Of a stretch of DNA of 64,000 bases, positions 17,988 through 25,504 are shown piece after piece. Each line of letters starts with the position of its first letter. Position 1 is the stretch's first letter. Origin of the DNA: Qipengyuania vesicularis (GTDB lineage Bacteria > Pseudomonadota > Alphaproteobacteria > Sphingomonadales > Sphingomonadaceae); the NCBI RefSeq assembly GCF_019711415.1, contig NZ_JAIGNJ010000003.1, positions 62,001 to 126,000 of the forward strand, written 5' to 3'. The notes beneath the pieces are model-generated. The model did not search any database. It was not told where the DNA came from and saw nothing but the letters and a program-made list of their open reading frames with translations. Both the position numbers and the translations under genes were made by a program.

Positions 17988-18752
17988 TTATTTCTCCCGG
18001 AGCGCGAAGTCCACCTGGATATGGACCTGGCTGCGTGTCGTGCCCACCATCATGCCAGGCGAGCCGCCTTGCGTGCGGACCACGGGTGATACTGGGGGCG
18101 GGGGTGGTGCCATGGCCGCGCTTTCCGCAATTGCGTCGTTCATGACTTGTGCGCCCTGGATCCATTCGCGCCCCTGCTGCCCACCGGCATCGCGAATGTA
18201 GAGCACCCGGCTTATCTCCATTCCTGCCGCGCCGGCATAGGCCTCGGCCCGCTCGCGCGCGGCGGCATAGGCATCGGCATAAGCGAGATTCAGGACCTTC
18301 TCGGGCTCGCTCATCGTGAGGTTGGGCCCGGAGAGGACATTCGCACCCGCCTCTGTCACGGCGCTGATCGCAGCGCCTGCCCGATCAGGATCGTCCATCG
18401 TGACTTCGAAGACATTGCTCGCTTGGTACTGGCCCTTGCGATCGCCCCAGCGCACGCGTTGGACGCTGACGTTCTGCGTTTGAATATCGTCTTCCGCGAT
18501 CCCGAACTCGCGCAGTGCCGCAACGATCTCTTCGATCTTCTCGGCATTGGCTTCGCTTGCCGCAGTTGCGCTGCGCGAGAATGTCTCGATCCCGGCCTGG
18601 AACTGAGCCCGGTCGGGTCGGCTTTCGGCCTGACCGGTGGCGCTGACGGAAAGCAGTGTTTCGCCGCGATCCACGCCGCGCGCTTCATCAACTCTGTCTC
18701 CGCAAGCTGCAAGGGTAAGCGGTGCGGTCGTGGCAAGAATCAGTTTTTTCAC
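17988..18752 (-). CDS. SIMPL-domain (DUF541) lipoprotein
   Basis: A 254-residue predicted lipoprotein. The signal peptide KKLILATTAPLTLAAC has its lipobox cysteine at residue 17. The SIMPL/DUF541 domain follows (about 35-235). It starts LLSVSATGQAESRPD and contains the alternating helix-strand pattern with IQTQNVSVQRVRW and ASNVFEVTM. The function of SIMPL proteins is not established; several are periplasmic stress proteins. The GTG start at 18752 is fixed by its ribosome site GGAGG (18765-18761), which lies inside the terminator hairpin of the gene upstream. A disordered Pro-rich segment and a beta strand end the protein. Confidence 0.86.
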   Translation of the reverse strand: MKKLILATTAPLTLAACGDRVDEARGVDRGETLLSVSATGQAESRPDRAQFQAGIETFSRSATAASEANAEKIEEIVAALREFGIAEDDIQTQNVSVQRVRWGDRKGQYQASNVFEVTMDDPDRAGAAISAVTEAGANVLSGPNLTMSEPEKVLNLAYADAYAAARERAEAYAGAAGMEISRVLYIRDAGGQQGREWIQGAQVMNDAIAESAAMAPPPPPVSPVVRTQGGSPGMMVGTTRSQVHIQVDFALREK

Positions 18753-18753
18753 G

Positions 18754-18793
18754 AAAAAACCCTCCGATGTAATACTGTCACATCGGAGGGTTT
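18754..18793 (-). terminator. Intrinsic terminator whose 3-prime arm carries the next Shine-Dalgarno
   Basis: Perfect 14-bp inverted repeat (18757-18770 and 18780-18793) with a 9-nt loop. On the minus strand it is followed by six T. It ends transcription from the methyltransferase gene. Its 3-prime arm contains GGAGG at 18765-18761, exactly 8 nt before the GTG of the SIMPL gene, so the same bases serve as that gene ribosome site. Confidence 0.9.
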
Positions 18794-18826
18794 GCAGGTT
18801 TGAGATGAACGCTGACTGACGAAGGG

Positions 18827-19651
18827 TCAGTCGGCCTTCTTGAACAGCAGCGTCATCCGATCGCTTTCGCCGATGGCGAGGTAGCGGTCGCGGTCTTCCT
18901 CGCCGAACTGCAAGACTGGGGGCAATGTCCAGACACCGCGTTCCCAATTGGCCGGGTCCTTCGGATTGGCGTTGATCTCGCTCTGCGAGACCAGTTCGAA
19001 ACCATTCGCGGCAAAAATCGCGATGACGTCCTGCGTCCGCATGTAGCCGCGCTGGCGAGCGCCATAATCATCGTAACTTGCCCCTTCGGGCGCACGGTGC
19101 TGGACCACGCCGACCATGCCATCGTCCTTCAGCATGCGGCGCGCGGCCTTCAGGACCTCATCCGCATTGTTGCCGATGTTGAGCCCGTGCATCGAGCGGA
19201 AGATCAGCACCCGGTCCACTGTACCTTCAGTGCCTTCGGGCATCTCGTCGATCTCGAAGGCGGAAACATTGGCGGCGTTCACCCCTTCCATGCCGGAAAG
19301 CGTTTCGGTGAATCTTTCCGTCCAGCCCTTGGCGCGTGCCTCCTGCGCGCGGTCGCGGTATTCGCGTCCAGCGCTGTCGGGACCGAAGGCGATGTATTTG
19401 CCAGCCGCGCTGACATAGGGGGCAAGCACGCGGGTATACCACCCGCCGCCCGGGCCGAATTCTGCGACCGTCATGGTCGGCTCGACCCCGAAGAATTCCA
19501 GAGTTTCTGCCGGGTGGCGATATTGGTCGCGGGCACGGTCTTCGTCGCGCAGATCGGCGGCCAGCACCTCCTCGAGCTCGGGAGCGTGATCGTCGGCAGC
19601 GAGCGGGGTGGCAATCAGGGCTGCGGCGGCGGCAGTCAGAAACAGGCGCAT
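18827..19651 (-). CDS. Exported class I SAM-dependent methyltransferase-like protein
   Basis: A 274-residue protein with a clear N-terminal signal peptide (MRLFLTAAAAALIATPLAA-DD, cleavage near residue 19-20). The mature part is a class I methyltransferase fold: motif I is VAEFGPGGGWYTRVLAPYV, then an acidic strand and the later VDRVLIFRSMHGL region. A LKDDGMVGVVQHRAPEG strand precedes a helix and a TLLFKK end. A GAGAGGAGA ribosome site supports ATG 19651. Export of a SAM-using enzyme is puzzling because SAM is cytoplasmic. Homologues with this layout are, from memory, common in alphaproteobacteria and uncharacterised. Confidence 0.84.
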   Translation of the reverse strand: MRLFLTAAAAALIATPLAADDHAPELEEVLAADLRDEDRARDQYRHPAETLEFFGVEPTMTVAEFGPGGGWYTRVLAPYVSAAGKYIAFGPDSAGREYRDRAQEARAKGWTERFTETLSGMEGVNAANVSAFEIDEMPEGTEGTVDRVLIFRSMHGLNIGNNADEVLKAARRMLKDDGMVGVVQHRAPEGASYDDYGARQRGYMRTQDVIAIFAANGFELVSQSEINANPKDPANWERGVWTLPPVLQFGEEDRDRYLAIGESDRMTLLFKKAD

Positions 19652-19751
19652 CGGGTTTCTCCTCTCAAGTGCTCGCGCCTCCCTGCCCGCACGCGCGCCT
19701 GATGACAAGCGGCGCTCGCATTCCTAGATGCTTGGCGAAAAGGAGATTTTG

Positions 19752-20294
19752 ATGGCTCAGGAACAGGTGATTGTCGCGGGCGGATGCTTTTGGTGCACCG
19801 AGGCGGTGATGAAGGACGTGATCGGCGTCAGCGAAGTCGAGAGCGGCTATATCGGCGGCCACCAGGCGGATCCGACCTATAAGGAAGTCTGCACCGGCAA
19901 TACGGGTCATGCCGAGGGCGTACGCGTCACATTCGACAGCGACCAGATCACGCTCGACCAGATCCTCGACGTGTTCATGGGCACGCATGATCCGACCCAG
20001 CTCAACCGGCAGGGCAATGACATCGGCACGCAATATCGCAGCGCAATCTTCCCAACGGACGAACAGCGTGAAGCCGCCGAGGCCGCTATCGCCCGCTGGA
20101 ACGAAGAACATCCTGGGCAGGAAGCAGTCACGACTATCGAGAGCGGCGAGTGGTATCCGGCCGAGGATTACCATCAGGAGTATTGGGAAGGCGAAGGCCA
20201 GCGCAATCCCTATTGCCTCGCAGTAATCCCGCCCAAGTTGATGAAGCTGCGCAAGAGCTTCCAGAAATATCTCAAGCCCGAAGACCGAGCATGA
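19752..20294 (+). CDS. msrA: Peptide-methionine (S)-S-oxide reductase
   Basis: A 180-residue MsrA. The catalytic motif GGCFWCTE is at 10-17 (Cys12 catalytic, Cys15 within the same motif). ESGYIGG, HAEGVRVTFD and THDPTQLNRQGNDIGTQYRSAIF are the standard family blocks. No signal peptide, so a cytoplasmic enzyme that repairs the S-epimer of methionine sulfoxide. ATG 19752 is chosen over an ATG 24 nt upstream because of the AAGGAG site before it. A C-terminal resolving Cys is present in the RNPYCLAV segment. msrB is separate, at 34.8 kb. Confidence 0.96.
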   Translation: MAQEQVIVAGGCFWCTEAVMKDVIGVSEVESGYIGGHQADPTYKEVCTGNTGHAEGVRVTFDSDQITLDQILDVFMGTHDPTQLNRQGNDIGTQYRSAIFPTDEQREAAEAAIARWNEEHPGQEAVTTIESGEWYPAEDYHQEYWEGEGQRNPYCLAVIPPKLMKLRKSFQKYLKPEDRA

Positions 20295-20299
20295 AAAAC

Positions 20300-20323
20300 G
20301 GGGCGGGCATCGCTGCCCGCCCC
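20300..20323. terminator. Intrinsic terminator between msrA and the OmpA-like gene
   Basis: Perfect 10-bp GC-rich hairpin GGGGCGGGCA/TGCCCGCCCC (20300-20309, 20314-20323) with a 4-nt loop. On the minus strand it is followed by a T5 run, so it most clearly serves the OmpA-like gene. Plus-strand T content after it is low. Confidence 0.8.
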
Positions 20324-20345
20324 GCCATGATAGCTTTCGCCTGAA

Positions 20346-21221
20346 TTAGGCTTCGCTGTCTTCGGTCGCCTTGCTGACGAGGATGTTGACCGAGACGCGG
20401 CGGTTCATCGCCTTGCCTTCGGGCGTGCTGTTGTCAGCTGCCGGATCGGCTTCGGCCATGCCCGTCGGGGTCAGCATGCGCCAGGGCTTCCAGCCGCATT
20501 CCTGCTGCAGGTAGTTCACGACGCGGCCAGCGCGACGCTCGCTCAGGACCTGGTTGTATTCCTGGCTGCCGACCGAGTCGGTGTAGCCAACGACCAGGAG
20601 AAGGGCATTGTCCATGCCTTCGGCCTGCTGGGCGATGTTGCAGATTTCCTGCTGGCCTTCGGCCGAGATGTTCCACTTGCCAGTGTCGAAGTAGACATTG
20701 GTGACGCCGCGGACATTGTAGTTGTCGATGTTCGCGATGCGGCCACGCAGGGCTTCTGCGGCAGCGGCATTCTTGTCGATGTCGGCGCGGTGCTCGGCGA
20801 ACTGCTGCGCGGTTGCGCCGCGGATCATGTCGGCGGTTGCGAGGTCGCTGGCCTTGAGCTTGACCTTGCTGGCAACGAGGCCGCCTTCGTACTGAAGCGT
20901 TTCGATCTCGACGGGGATGCCAGTGATCAGACGGCTGCTTGCGATGGTCTTGGTACCAAGGCCCAGGAAACCGCCGGTTGCCTTAACTTCGGTGCCTTCG
21001 TCGACGAAGACGGTCGTGTTGCGGCCATCGGTGGTGGTGACGCGGATCGACTCAGCGTCACGAGCGGTGATGATGCCCTCGACTTCGGGGCCTTCAGAGA
21101 GCTTCGAGCCATAAACGTCGATGTTGGTGTCGGTCGCCACGTCCTGTGCCGAAACGCTCATCGGCAGGGCGATGGCAGACAGCAGCAGGGGAAGGGCTGC
21201 CTTCTTGGTAAATGCAGTCAC
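20346..21221 (-). CDS. OmpA-family outer-membrane/peptidoglycan-binding protein
   Basis: A 291-residue secreted protein. The signal peptide ends MSVSAQD. The N-terminal domain (about 35-135) is a small beta-rich region containing VEGIITARDAESIRVTTTDGRNTTVFVDEGTEVKA-like repeats of a DUF5666-type fold, not an eight-strand barrel. The C-terminal OmpA domain (about 170-285) has VYFDTG, VVGYTDSVGSQEYNQVLSERRAGRV, and GMAEADP followed by NRRVSV, the peptidoglycan-binding residues. GTG 21221 is the start, with AAGGAG six nt before it. Likely anchors to the cell wall. The swap of the usual barrel for a beta-domain is notable. Confidence 0.88.
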   Translation of the reverse strand: MTAFTKKAALPLLLSAIALPMSVSAQDVATDTNIDVYGSKLSEGPEVEGIITARDAESIRVTTTDGRNTTVFVDEGTEVKATGGFLGLGTKTIASSRLITGIPVEIETLQYEGGLVASKVKLKASDLATADMIRGATAQQFAEHRADIDKNAAAAEALRGRIANIDNYNVRGVTNVYFDTGKWNISAEGQQEICNIAQQAEGMDNALLLVVGYTDSVGSQEYNQVLSERRAGRVVNYLQQECGWKPWRMLTPTGMAEADPAADNSTPEGKAMNRRVSVNILVSKATEDSEA

Positions 21222-21486
21222 GGTATTCTCCTTCTTATCGCAACAGCCAGAGACTGACGGCTCTTGTTCCGGCCGCTCTTTGGGGGGCGTCCCGGCTGTA
21301 GAAATTCAAGCATCTTCTAACTGCGTTCCGACGGCACAATTGCCGCAGGATCGGGTTGAGGACGCCTCGGTTGTTGACCCTATGCTTTCCAAAATGTGAA
21401 TGCGGTAGCTTTGGTGCCCGGCTAGGGGGCGGTTCGGGCAGATGATGCGACGAACCGTTAATTCCTTGCCTTTTTTTCGCCGCTAT

Positions 21487-22725
21487 TCAGTCCTGGCGGA
21501 TGAGACGTGCAATGTAGAATCCGTCGATTCCCCCCTGCTCGAGAATCATGCCCGGATCGGTTCGCAGCGCCCCCGAAGCCATCGGGTCAATGCCTGTTGG
21601 CAACTCGCTGGTCTCGACAGCAACGGGAGCAAGGCCAGCGGGCACACTTTGCCCCTCACCCTCTTGTCGTTCGAGTGAGCAGGTGGCGTAGACCAGTACG
21701 CCGCCGGGATTCAGCCAACCCGTTGCCCGTTCGAGAAGCGCGGACTGGAGCTCTGCCATTTCCTCGATCTCCCGCTGCGAAATGCGATGGAGGACATCGG
21801 GATGGCGGCGAGCGGTCCCCGTGGCCGTGCACGGCGCATCCAGCAGGATCGCATCATATTGGTGCTTGGGCTGCCAGGTCAGCGCATCGGCACGAACGGT
21901 AGCCGCCTTCAGCCCGGTACGCTTGAGATTGTCCTTCAGGAGATCGAGGCGCCGCCTCGATATGTCGAGCGACGTCACCTGCCAGCCCTGCGCTGCCAAT
22001 TGCAGGGTCTTTCCTCCAGGTGCCGCGCAAAGGTCGAGGACGTGGCGCCCTTCGCCTTCACCCAGGAGACGCGCAGGCAACGAGGCGGCAAGGTCCTGCA
22101 CCCACCATTCGCCATCGGCAAAACCCGCCAGCTTCTCGACATTCTCCCCGCGCGCGAGACGCAGGTGTCCGGGCATCAGGCTGTCGGCGGCAAGTTTTGC
22201 CTTCCAAACCTCGGTTTGCGACGGGTCCTTCAGCGTCAGGTCGAGCGGCGGTGGCTCGGCAAGACCCGCCGCAATTGCCCCTGACCGTTCGCCCCAACGC
22301 GCGGCGACATCGGCTGGCAGCGTCGGAGCCTCGGGAAGCTTTGCCTCCCGCTTGGACAAGGTCGAGAACACGCCGTGTGCCAGCCGCCGCGGACCGCCCA
22401 CCAACAGGGGCAGGCAGGTCGCAATCACGGCATGCGGCGGCGTATCCAGCCGAAGCCATTGCGCCAGCATCATACGCAGGACCGTCCGAGCCTTCGCATC
22501 GTGCGGCAGCGGTTTGGCAGTCGCGCTGTCGATCAGGCCGTCGAGGTCGACCATCCAGCGCAGGACTTCGCTCGCAATCGCCCTGGCGAGCGCCTTATCC
22601 TCGAATTTGCGTACGTCCTTGGTCGCCGCGCCGAAGGCGATATCGAGCGTCTCGCCGCGGCGGAGGACCGCATCGAGCAGGCGAAGCGCGGCGCGGCGCG
22701 CATATATTCCGGGAGGCTGGGCCAT
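21487..22725 (-). CDS. rsmB: 16S rRNA (cytosine(967)-C(5))-methyltransferase-type RsmB
   Basis: A 412-residue two-domain RNA methyltransferase. An N-terminal NusB-like helical domain (about 5-135) is followed by an RsmB/Nop2 Rossmann domain. SAM motif I is LDLCAAPGGKTLQLA; the catalytic cysteines are in DAPCTATGTARRHPD and YATCSLERQEGE. Both Cys residues needed for m5C formation are intact. The length is typical for alphaproteobacterial RsmB. It is divergent from the SDHAF4 homologue. Confidence 0.93.
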   Translation of the reverse strand: MAQPPGIYARRAALRLLDAVLRRGETLDIAFGAATKDVRKFEDKALARAIASEVLRWMVDLDGLIDSATAKPLPHDAKARTVLRMMLAQWLRLDTPPHAVIATCLPLLVGGPRRLAHGVFSTLSKREAKLPEAPTLPADVAARWGERSGAIAAGLAEPPPLDLTLKDPSQTEVWKAKLAADSLMPGHLRLARGENVEKLAGFADGEWWVQDLAASLPARLLGEGEGRHVLDLCAAPGGKTLQLAAQGWQVTSLDISRRRLDLLKDNLKRTGLKAATVRADALTWQPKHQYDAILLDAPCTATGTARRHPDVLHRISQREIEEMAELQSALLERATGWLNPGGVLVYATCSLERQEGEGQSVPAGLAPVAVETSELPTGIDPMASGALRTDPGMILEQGGIDGFYIARLIRQD

Positions 22726-22782
22726 GTTCGCGCGCCCCTACCCGCACTTGAAACCGCGCGCCAGCCCGCTCATTTGGAAGAC

Positions 22783-22941
22783 ATGACCAAACGCGCGACC
22801 AAGCGGCCCGAGAAATTCGAGAAGCCCGAGCACTGGAGTAGCGAACCGCCGCCCAAGCCTGAGAAGGGCAAGAACGAGGAAGATCTCAGCCCGACGCGCT
22901 ATGGCGACTGGGTCAAGGACGGCATCGCAATCGATTTTTGA
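22783..22941 (+). CDS. DUF1674/SDHAF4-type succinate dehydrogenase assembly factor
   Basis: A 52-residue basic/acidic peptide. The C-terminal signature SPTRYGDWVKDGIAIDF matches the P-T-R-Y-G-D-W...D-F end of DUF1674, the bacterial relative of mitochondrial SDHAF4, which helps flavinylated SdhA join the complex. The N-terminal part (KRPEKFEKPEHW) is low-complexity and charged. Start ATG 22783 is preceded by GGAAG. It is a lone gene, convergent with the P450, with a three-hairpin repeat just after it. Confidence 0.88.
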   Translation: MTKRATKRPEKFEKPEHWSSEPPPKPEKGKNEEDLSPTRYGDWVKDGIAIDF

Positions 22942-22950
22942 CGTTTTTTT

Positions 22951-23048
22951 CGCGATCCCGCCTCCGCGGGAGCATCCTCTCTATGCGTGCAGCAAGCTGC
23001 ACCCGCTGCGGGCGGCCACTTGGCCTTGCCTCGCCTATCGGCTCGGAA
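22951..23048 (+). repeat. Three-hairpin interspersed repeat, copy A
   Basis: Hairpin 1 is TCCCGC-CTCC-GCGGGA (22956-22971). Hairpin 2 is GTGCAG-CAAG-CTGCAC (22987-23002). Hairpin 3 is GGC-GGCC-ACTT-GGCC-TT-GCC (23011-23030). A T7 run precedes it. Copy B at 53.01 kb keeps the loop of hairpin 1 and the frame of hairpin 3, while stem bases differ and still pair. It fills the spacer between SDHAF4 and P450. Confidence 0.8.
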
Positions 23049-23049
23049 A

Positions 23050-24438
23050 TTACAGCGCTTCGAGCCTGATCTTAAGCCCGTCGCGCGGCTTGGGGATCGG
23101 CCATGCCTGCCAGTCAGGCTCCTGCTCCAACGTGACGCGATACCGTGGCAGCAGCTGCGCCATCAGCACCTTTACCTGCATATAGGCAAAGTGGAGGCCG
23201 AGGCACATGTGCGCGCCCCCGCCAAAAGGCACCCATGCGTATTTGTGCCGCGCCTTGATCTTTTCAGGCGTGAAGTGGAGCGGGTTGAATTCATGCGGCG
23301 TATCCCAGTGCTCTTCCTCGTGATGCACGAAATGGGCATTGATGCCCACATGTGTTCCAGCCGGGATGCGATAACCGCCATATTCGAACTCGCGCAGGGC
23401 GCGGCGCGGGGTTGAGGGCACCGGCGGTACCATCCGCAACGCTTCCTTGAAGGCCATCTCGGTCAGCTCAAGCTTGCCCATATCCTCGTAGGCCAGATCG
23501 CGCGGGCGGCCGTTGGCATCGAGACCGCCGGTCACGCTCTCGATCTCCTGCCGCAGCTTCTCCTGCCATTCGGGATGCTTGGCGAGCAGCCAGACCAGCG
23601 ATGTTGCCGAGCTGGTGATCGTGTCATGCGCGGCCATCATCAGGAAGTTCATATGGTCGACCACCTCGTCGACCGGCATGAGGCTGCCATCGTCATATTC
23701 GGCCGTGGCGAACTGGCTGAACATGTCCTGCCCGCCACCTTCTGCACGGCGGCGGTGCGTTTCCTTCGTGAAATATTCGACCAGGAATTTGCGCCCGTCG
23801 ACGCCGCGTTTCATCTGGGTGAAGGGCAGCGGATGCCGCACTGGCGCGACGCTGGCCTGCACCATGTCGATGAAGGCGGTGTTGATCTTGTCGGCTTCCG
23901 GACCCCATTCGATGCCGATGAAACTATCGGCAGCAAGGTCCAGCGTGAGCGTCTTGATCGCAGGGTAGAACTCCATCTGGCCCGCGCCCCAATCCTCGAC
24001 CTTTTTGGCGATGCCTCGGTTGAGGCTGCCCGAATAGTGGCGCATCGGACCGGGTTTGAAGGCAATCGACAGCGCACGGCGATCGGCGCGGTGATGGTCG
24101 AAGTCCATCAGCATCAACCCGCGCGGGAACAGCTGGTCGAGGATCGGCCCCCACCCCTGCTCCGAAGAGAAATTCTTGTTGCGGTCGAACAGCAGCAGCT
24201 CGTTCGCATCAGCACCGATCAGGGCAACGACCCAGCCGCCAAACGCGCGGTTGCGATAGACCCGACCATAGGTATCGACCATCCGCTGCGCAAAGCTGTG
24301 CGGGTCCTTGAGCATCTTGAAGGTGTTGCCAATTATCGGCAGGCCGCCTTCGCCGGGGATATGGGCCAGATCACCGGCGGTTGGGTTGCCCTCTGTCCAG
24401 TGAGTCGGGATCGGATCGTGTGCTGCAAGTGTTGCCAT
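23050..24438 (-). CDS. Cytochrome P450
   Basis: A 462-residue soluble P450. The I-helix oxygen-binding region reads MMAAHDTITSSATS. The ExxR salt bridge is in KEALRMVPP, and the meander has PRRALREFEYGGYRIP. The heme loop is FGGGAHMCLGLHFAY with axial Cys412. There is no N-terminal membrane anchor. Bacterial P450s of this look act on fatty acids, sterols or terpenoids; substrate undecided. It begins 43 nt after hemH and is on the same strand, so it is probably the last gene of the mrp-hydroxylase-hemH operon. Start ATG 24438 is preferred over an ATG seven codons upstream. Confidence 0.94.
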   Translation of the reverse strand: MATLAAHDPIPTHWTEGNPTAGDLAHIPGEGGLPIIGNTFKMLKDPHSFAQRMVDTYGRVYRNRAFGGWVVALIGADANELLLFDRNKNFSSEQGWGPILDQLFPRGLMLMDFDHHRADRRALSIAFKPGPMRHYSGSLNRGIAKKVEDWGAGQMEFYPAIKTLTLDLAADSFIGIEWGPEADKINTAFIDMVQASVAPVRHPLPFTQMKRGVDGRKFLVEYFTKETHRRRAEGGGQDMFSQFATAEYDDGSLMPVDEVVDHMNFLMMAAHDTITSSATSLVWLLAKHPEWQEKLRQEIESVTGGLDANGRPRDLAYEDMGKLELTEMAFKEALRMVPPVPSTPRRALREFEYGGYRIPAGTHVGINAHFVHHEEEHWDTPHEFNPLHFTPEKIKARHKYAWVPFGGGAHMCLGLHFAYMQVKVLMAQLLPRYRVTLEQEPDWQAWPIPKPRDGLKIRLEAL

Positions 24439-24481
24439 GGCCCCATCATGCCTCAGCAATTATTAAGTGGCAATTAGCAAT

Positions 24482-25504
24482 CTAAATCCATCCGCCGAGT
24501 TCGCGCCGCAACAGCTTCTCGAGCATCGCCAGACCAGCATCGGAAGTATTCAGGCACGAAAGCGCCGTGAATCTCTCACCGCCTGCCTCGAAGAACTGAT
24601 CGCGCCCCTGGATCGCGAGTTCTTCCAGCGTTTCAAGGCAATCCGCTGAGAAGCCGGGAGCTGCAATCGCAAGGCGCTTGGTCCCCTTCGCCGCTTCTTC
24701 GCCAATCACCGTGTCGGTGGCAGGCTCCAGCCACTTGGCCCGGCCGAAGCGCGACTGGAATGTGGTGCGGATCCTGAGGTCGCGACCGGCGAGGCGTTCC
24801 TGCAACAGGCGCGAAGTCTTCTGGCAGTGGCAATGGTAGGGGTCGCCCAGCTCCAGCGTGCGCTGCGGCATACCGTGAAAGCTCAACAACAGCACTTCAG
24901 GCTCGAAATCGAGCGCATCGAGCTGGCGGGTGACGTCCTCTTCCAGCGCATCGATATAGGCCGGATCGTCGTGATAGGGCGGCAACATCCTGAGGCTCGC
25001 CTGCCAGCGCATCTCGCGCAATTTGTCAGCCGCCTTGTCGACCACGGTCGCCGTCGTCGCGCCCGAATATTGCGGGTAGAGCGGCGCGAGCAGAATGCGC
25101 TCGCACCCTGCGTCCATCAGTTTCTGGAGCTGGCCGGGTATCGACGGCGATCCATAGCGCATCGCCCAATCCAATTGCACACTATCGCCCAGCCTAGCCT
25201 GCATCGCCTCGGCCTGCTGCCGGGTAATCACCGCCAGCGGCGAGCCTTCCTCCGTCCAGACCTGGCTATAGGCATGGGCGCTTTTCTTCGGACGCGTATT
25301 GAGGATGATCCCGCGCAGGATGGGTTGCCAGGCGATCGAAGGTATCTCGACCACGCGCTTGTCCGAGAGGAACTCGGCGAGGTAGCGCTTCACTGGTCCC
25401 GTCTCGGGCGCGTCGGGTGTGCCGAGGTTTACGATCAGCACCCCGACCTTTCCGGATTTCACGGGCGGATGATCGGCGGGGAGGTTTTGCTGCTGCCAGG
25501 TCAT
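24482..25504 (-). CDS. hemH: Ferrochelatase
   Basis: A 340-residue class I ferrochelatase inserting Fe2+ into protoporphyrin IX. It contains VGVLIVNLGTPDAPE, the substrate-loop region YSQVWTEEGSPL, PLYPQYSGATT, the catalytic His in LLLSFHGMPQR, and the late LAIAAPGFSADCLETLEE. Cys residues near GDPYHCHCQKT and LSCLNTS could serve a 2Fe-2S site as in some bacterial enzymes (inference). ATG 25504 overlaps the molybdenum hydroxylase stop by 4 nt (ATGA), so it is translationally coupled to that gene. Confidence 0.95.
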   Translation of the reverse strand: MTWQQQNLPADHPPVKSGKVGVLIVNLGTPDAPETGPVKRYLAEFLSDKRVVEIPSIAWQPILRGIILNTRPKKSAHAYSQVWTEEGSPLAVITRQQAEAMQARLGDSVQLDWAMRYGSPSIPGQLQKLMDAGCERILLAPLYPQYSGATTATVVDKAADKLREMRWQASLRMLPPYHDDPAYIDALEEDVTRQLDALDFEPEVLLLSFHGMPQRTLELGDPYHCHCQKTSRLLQERLAGRDLRIRTTFQSRFGRAKWLEPATDTVIGEEAAKGTKRLAIAAPGFSADCLETLEELAIQGRDQFFEAGGERFTALSCLNTSDAGLAMLEKLLRRELGGWI

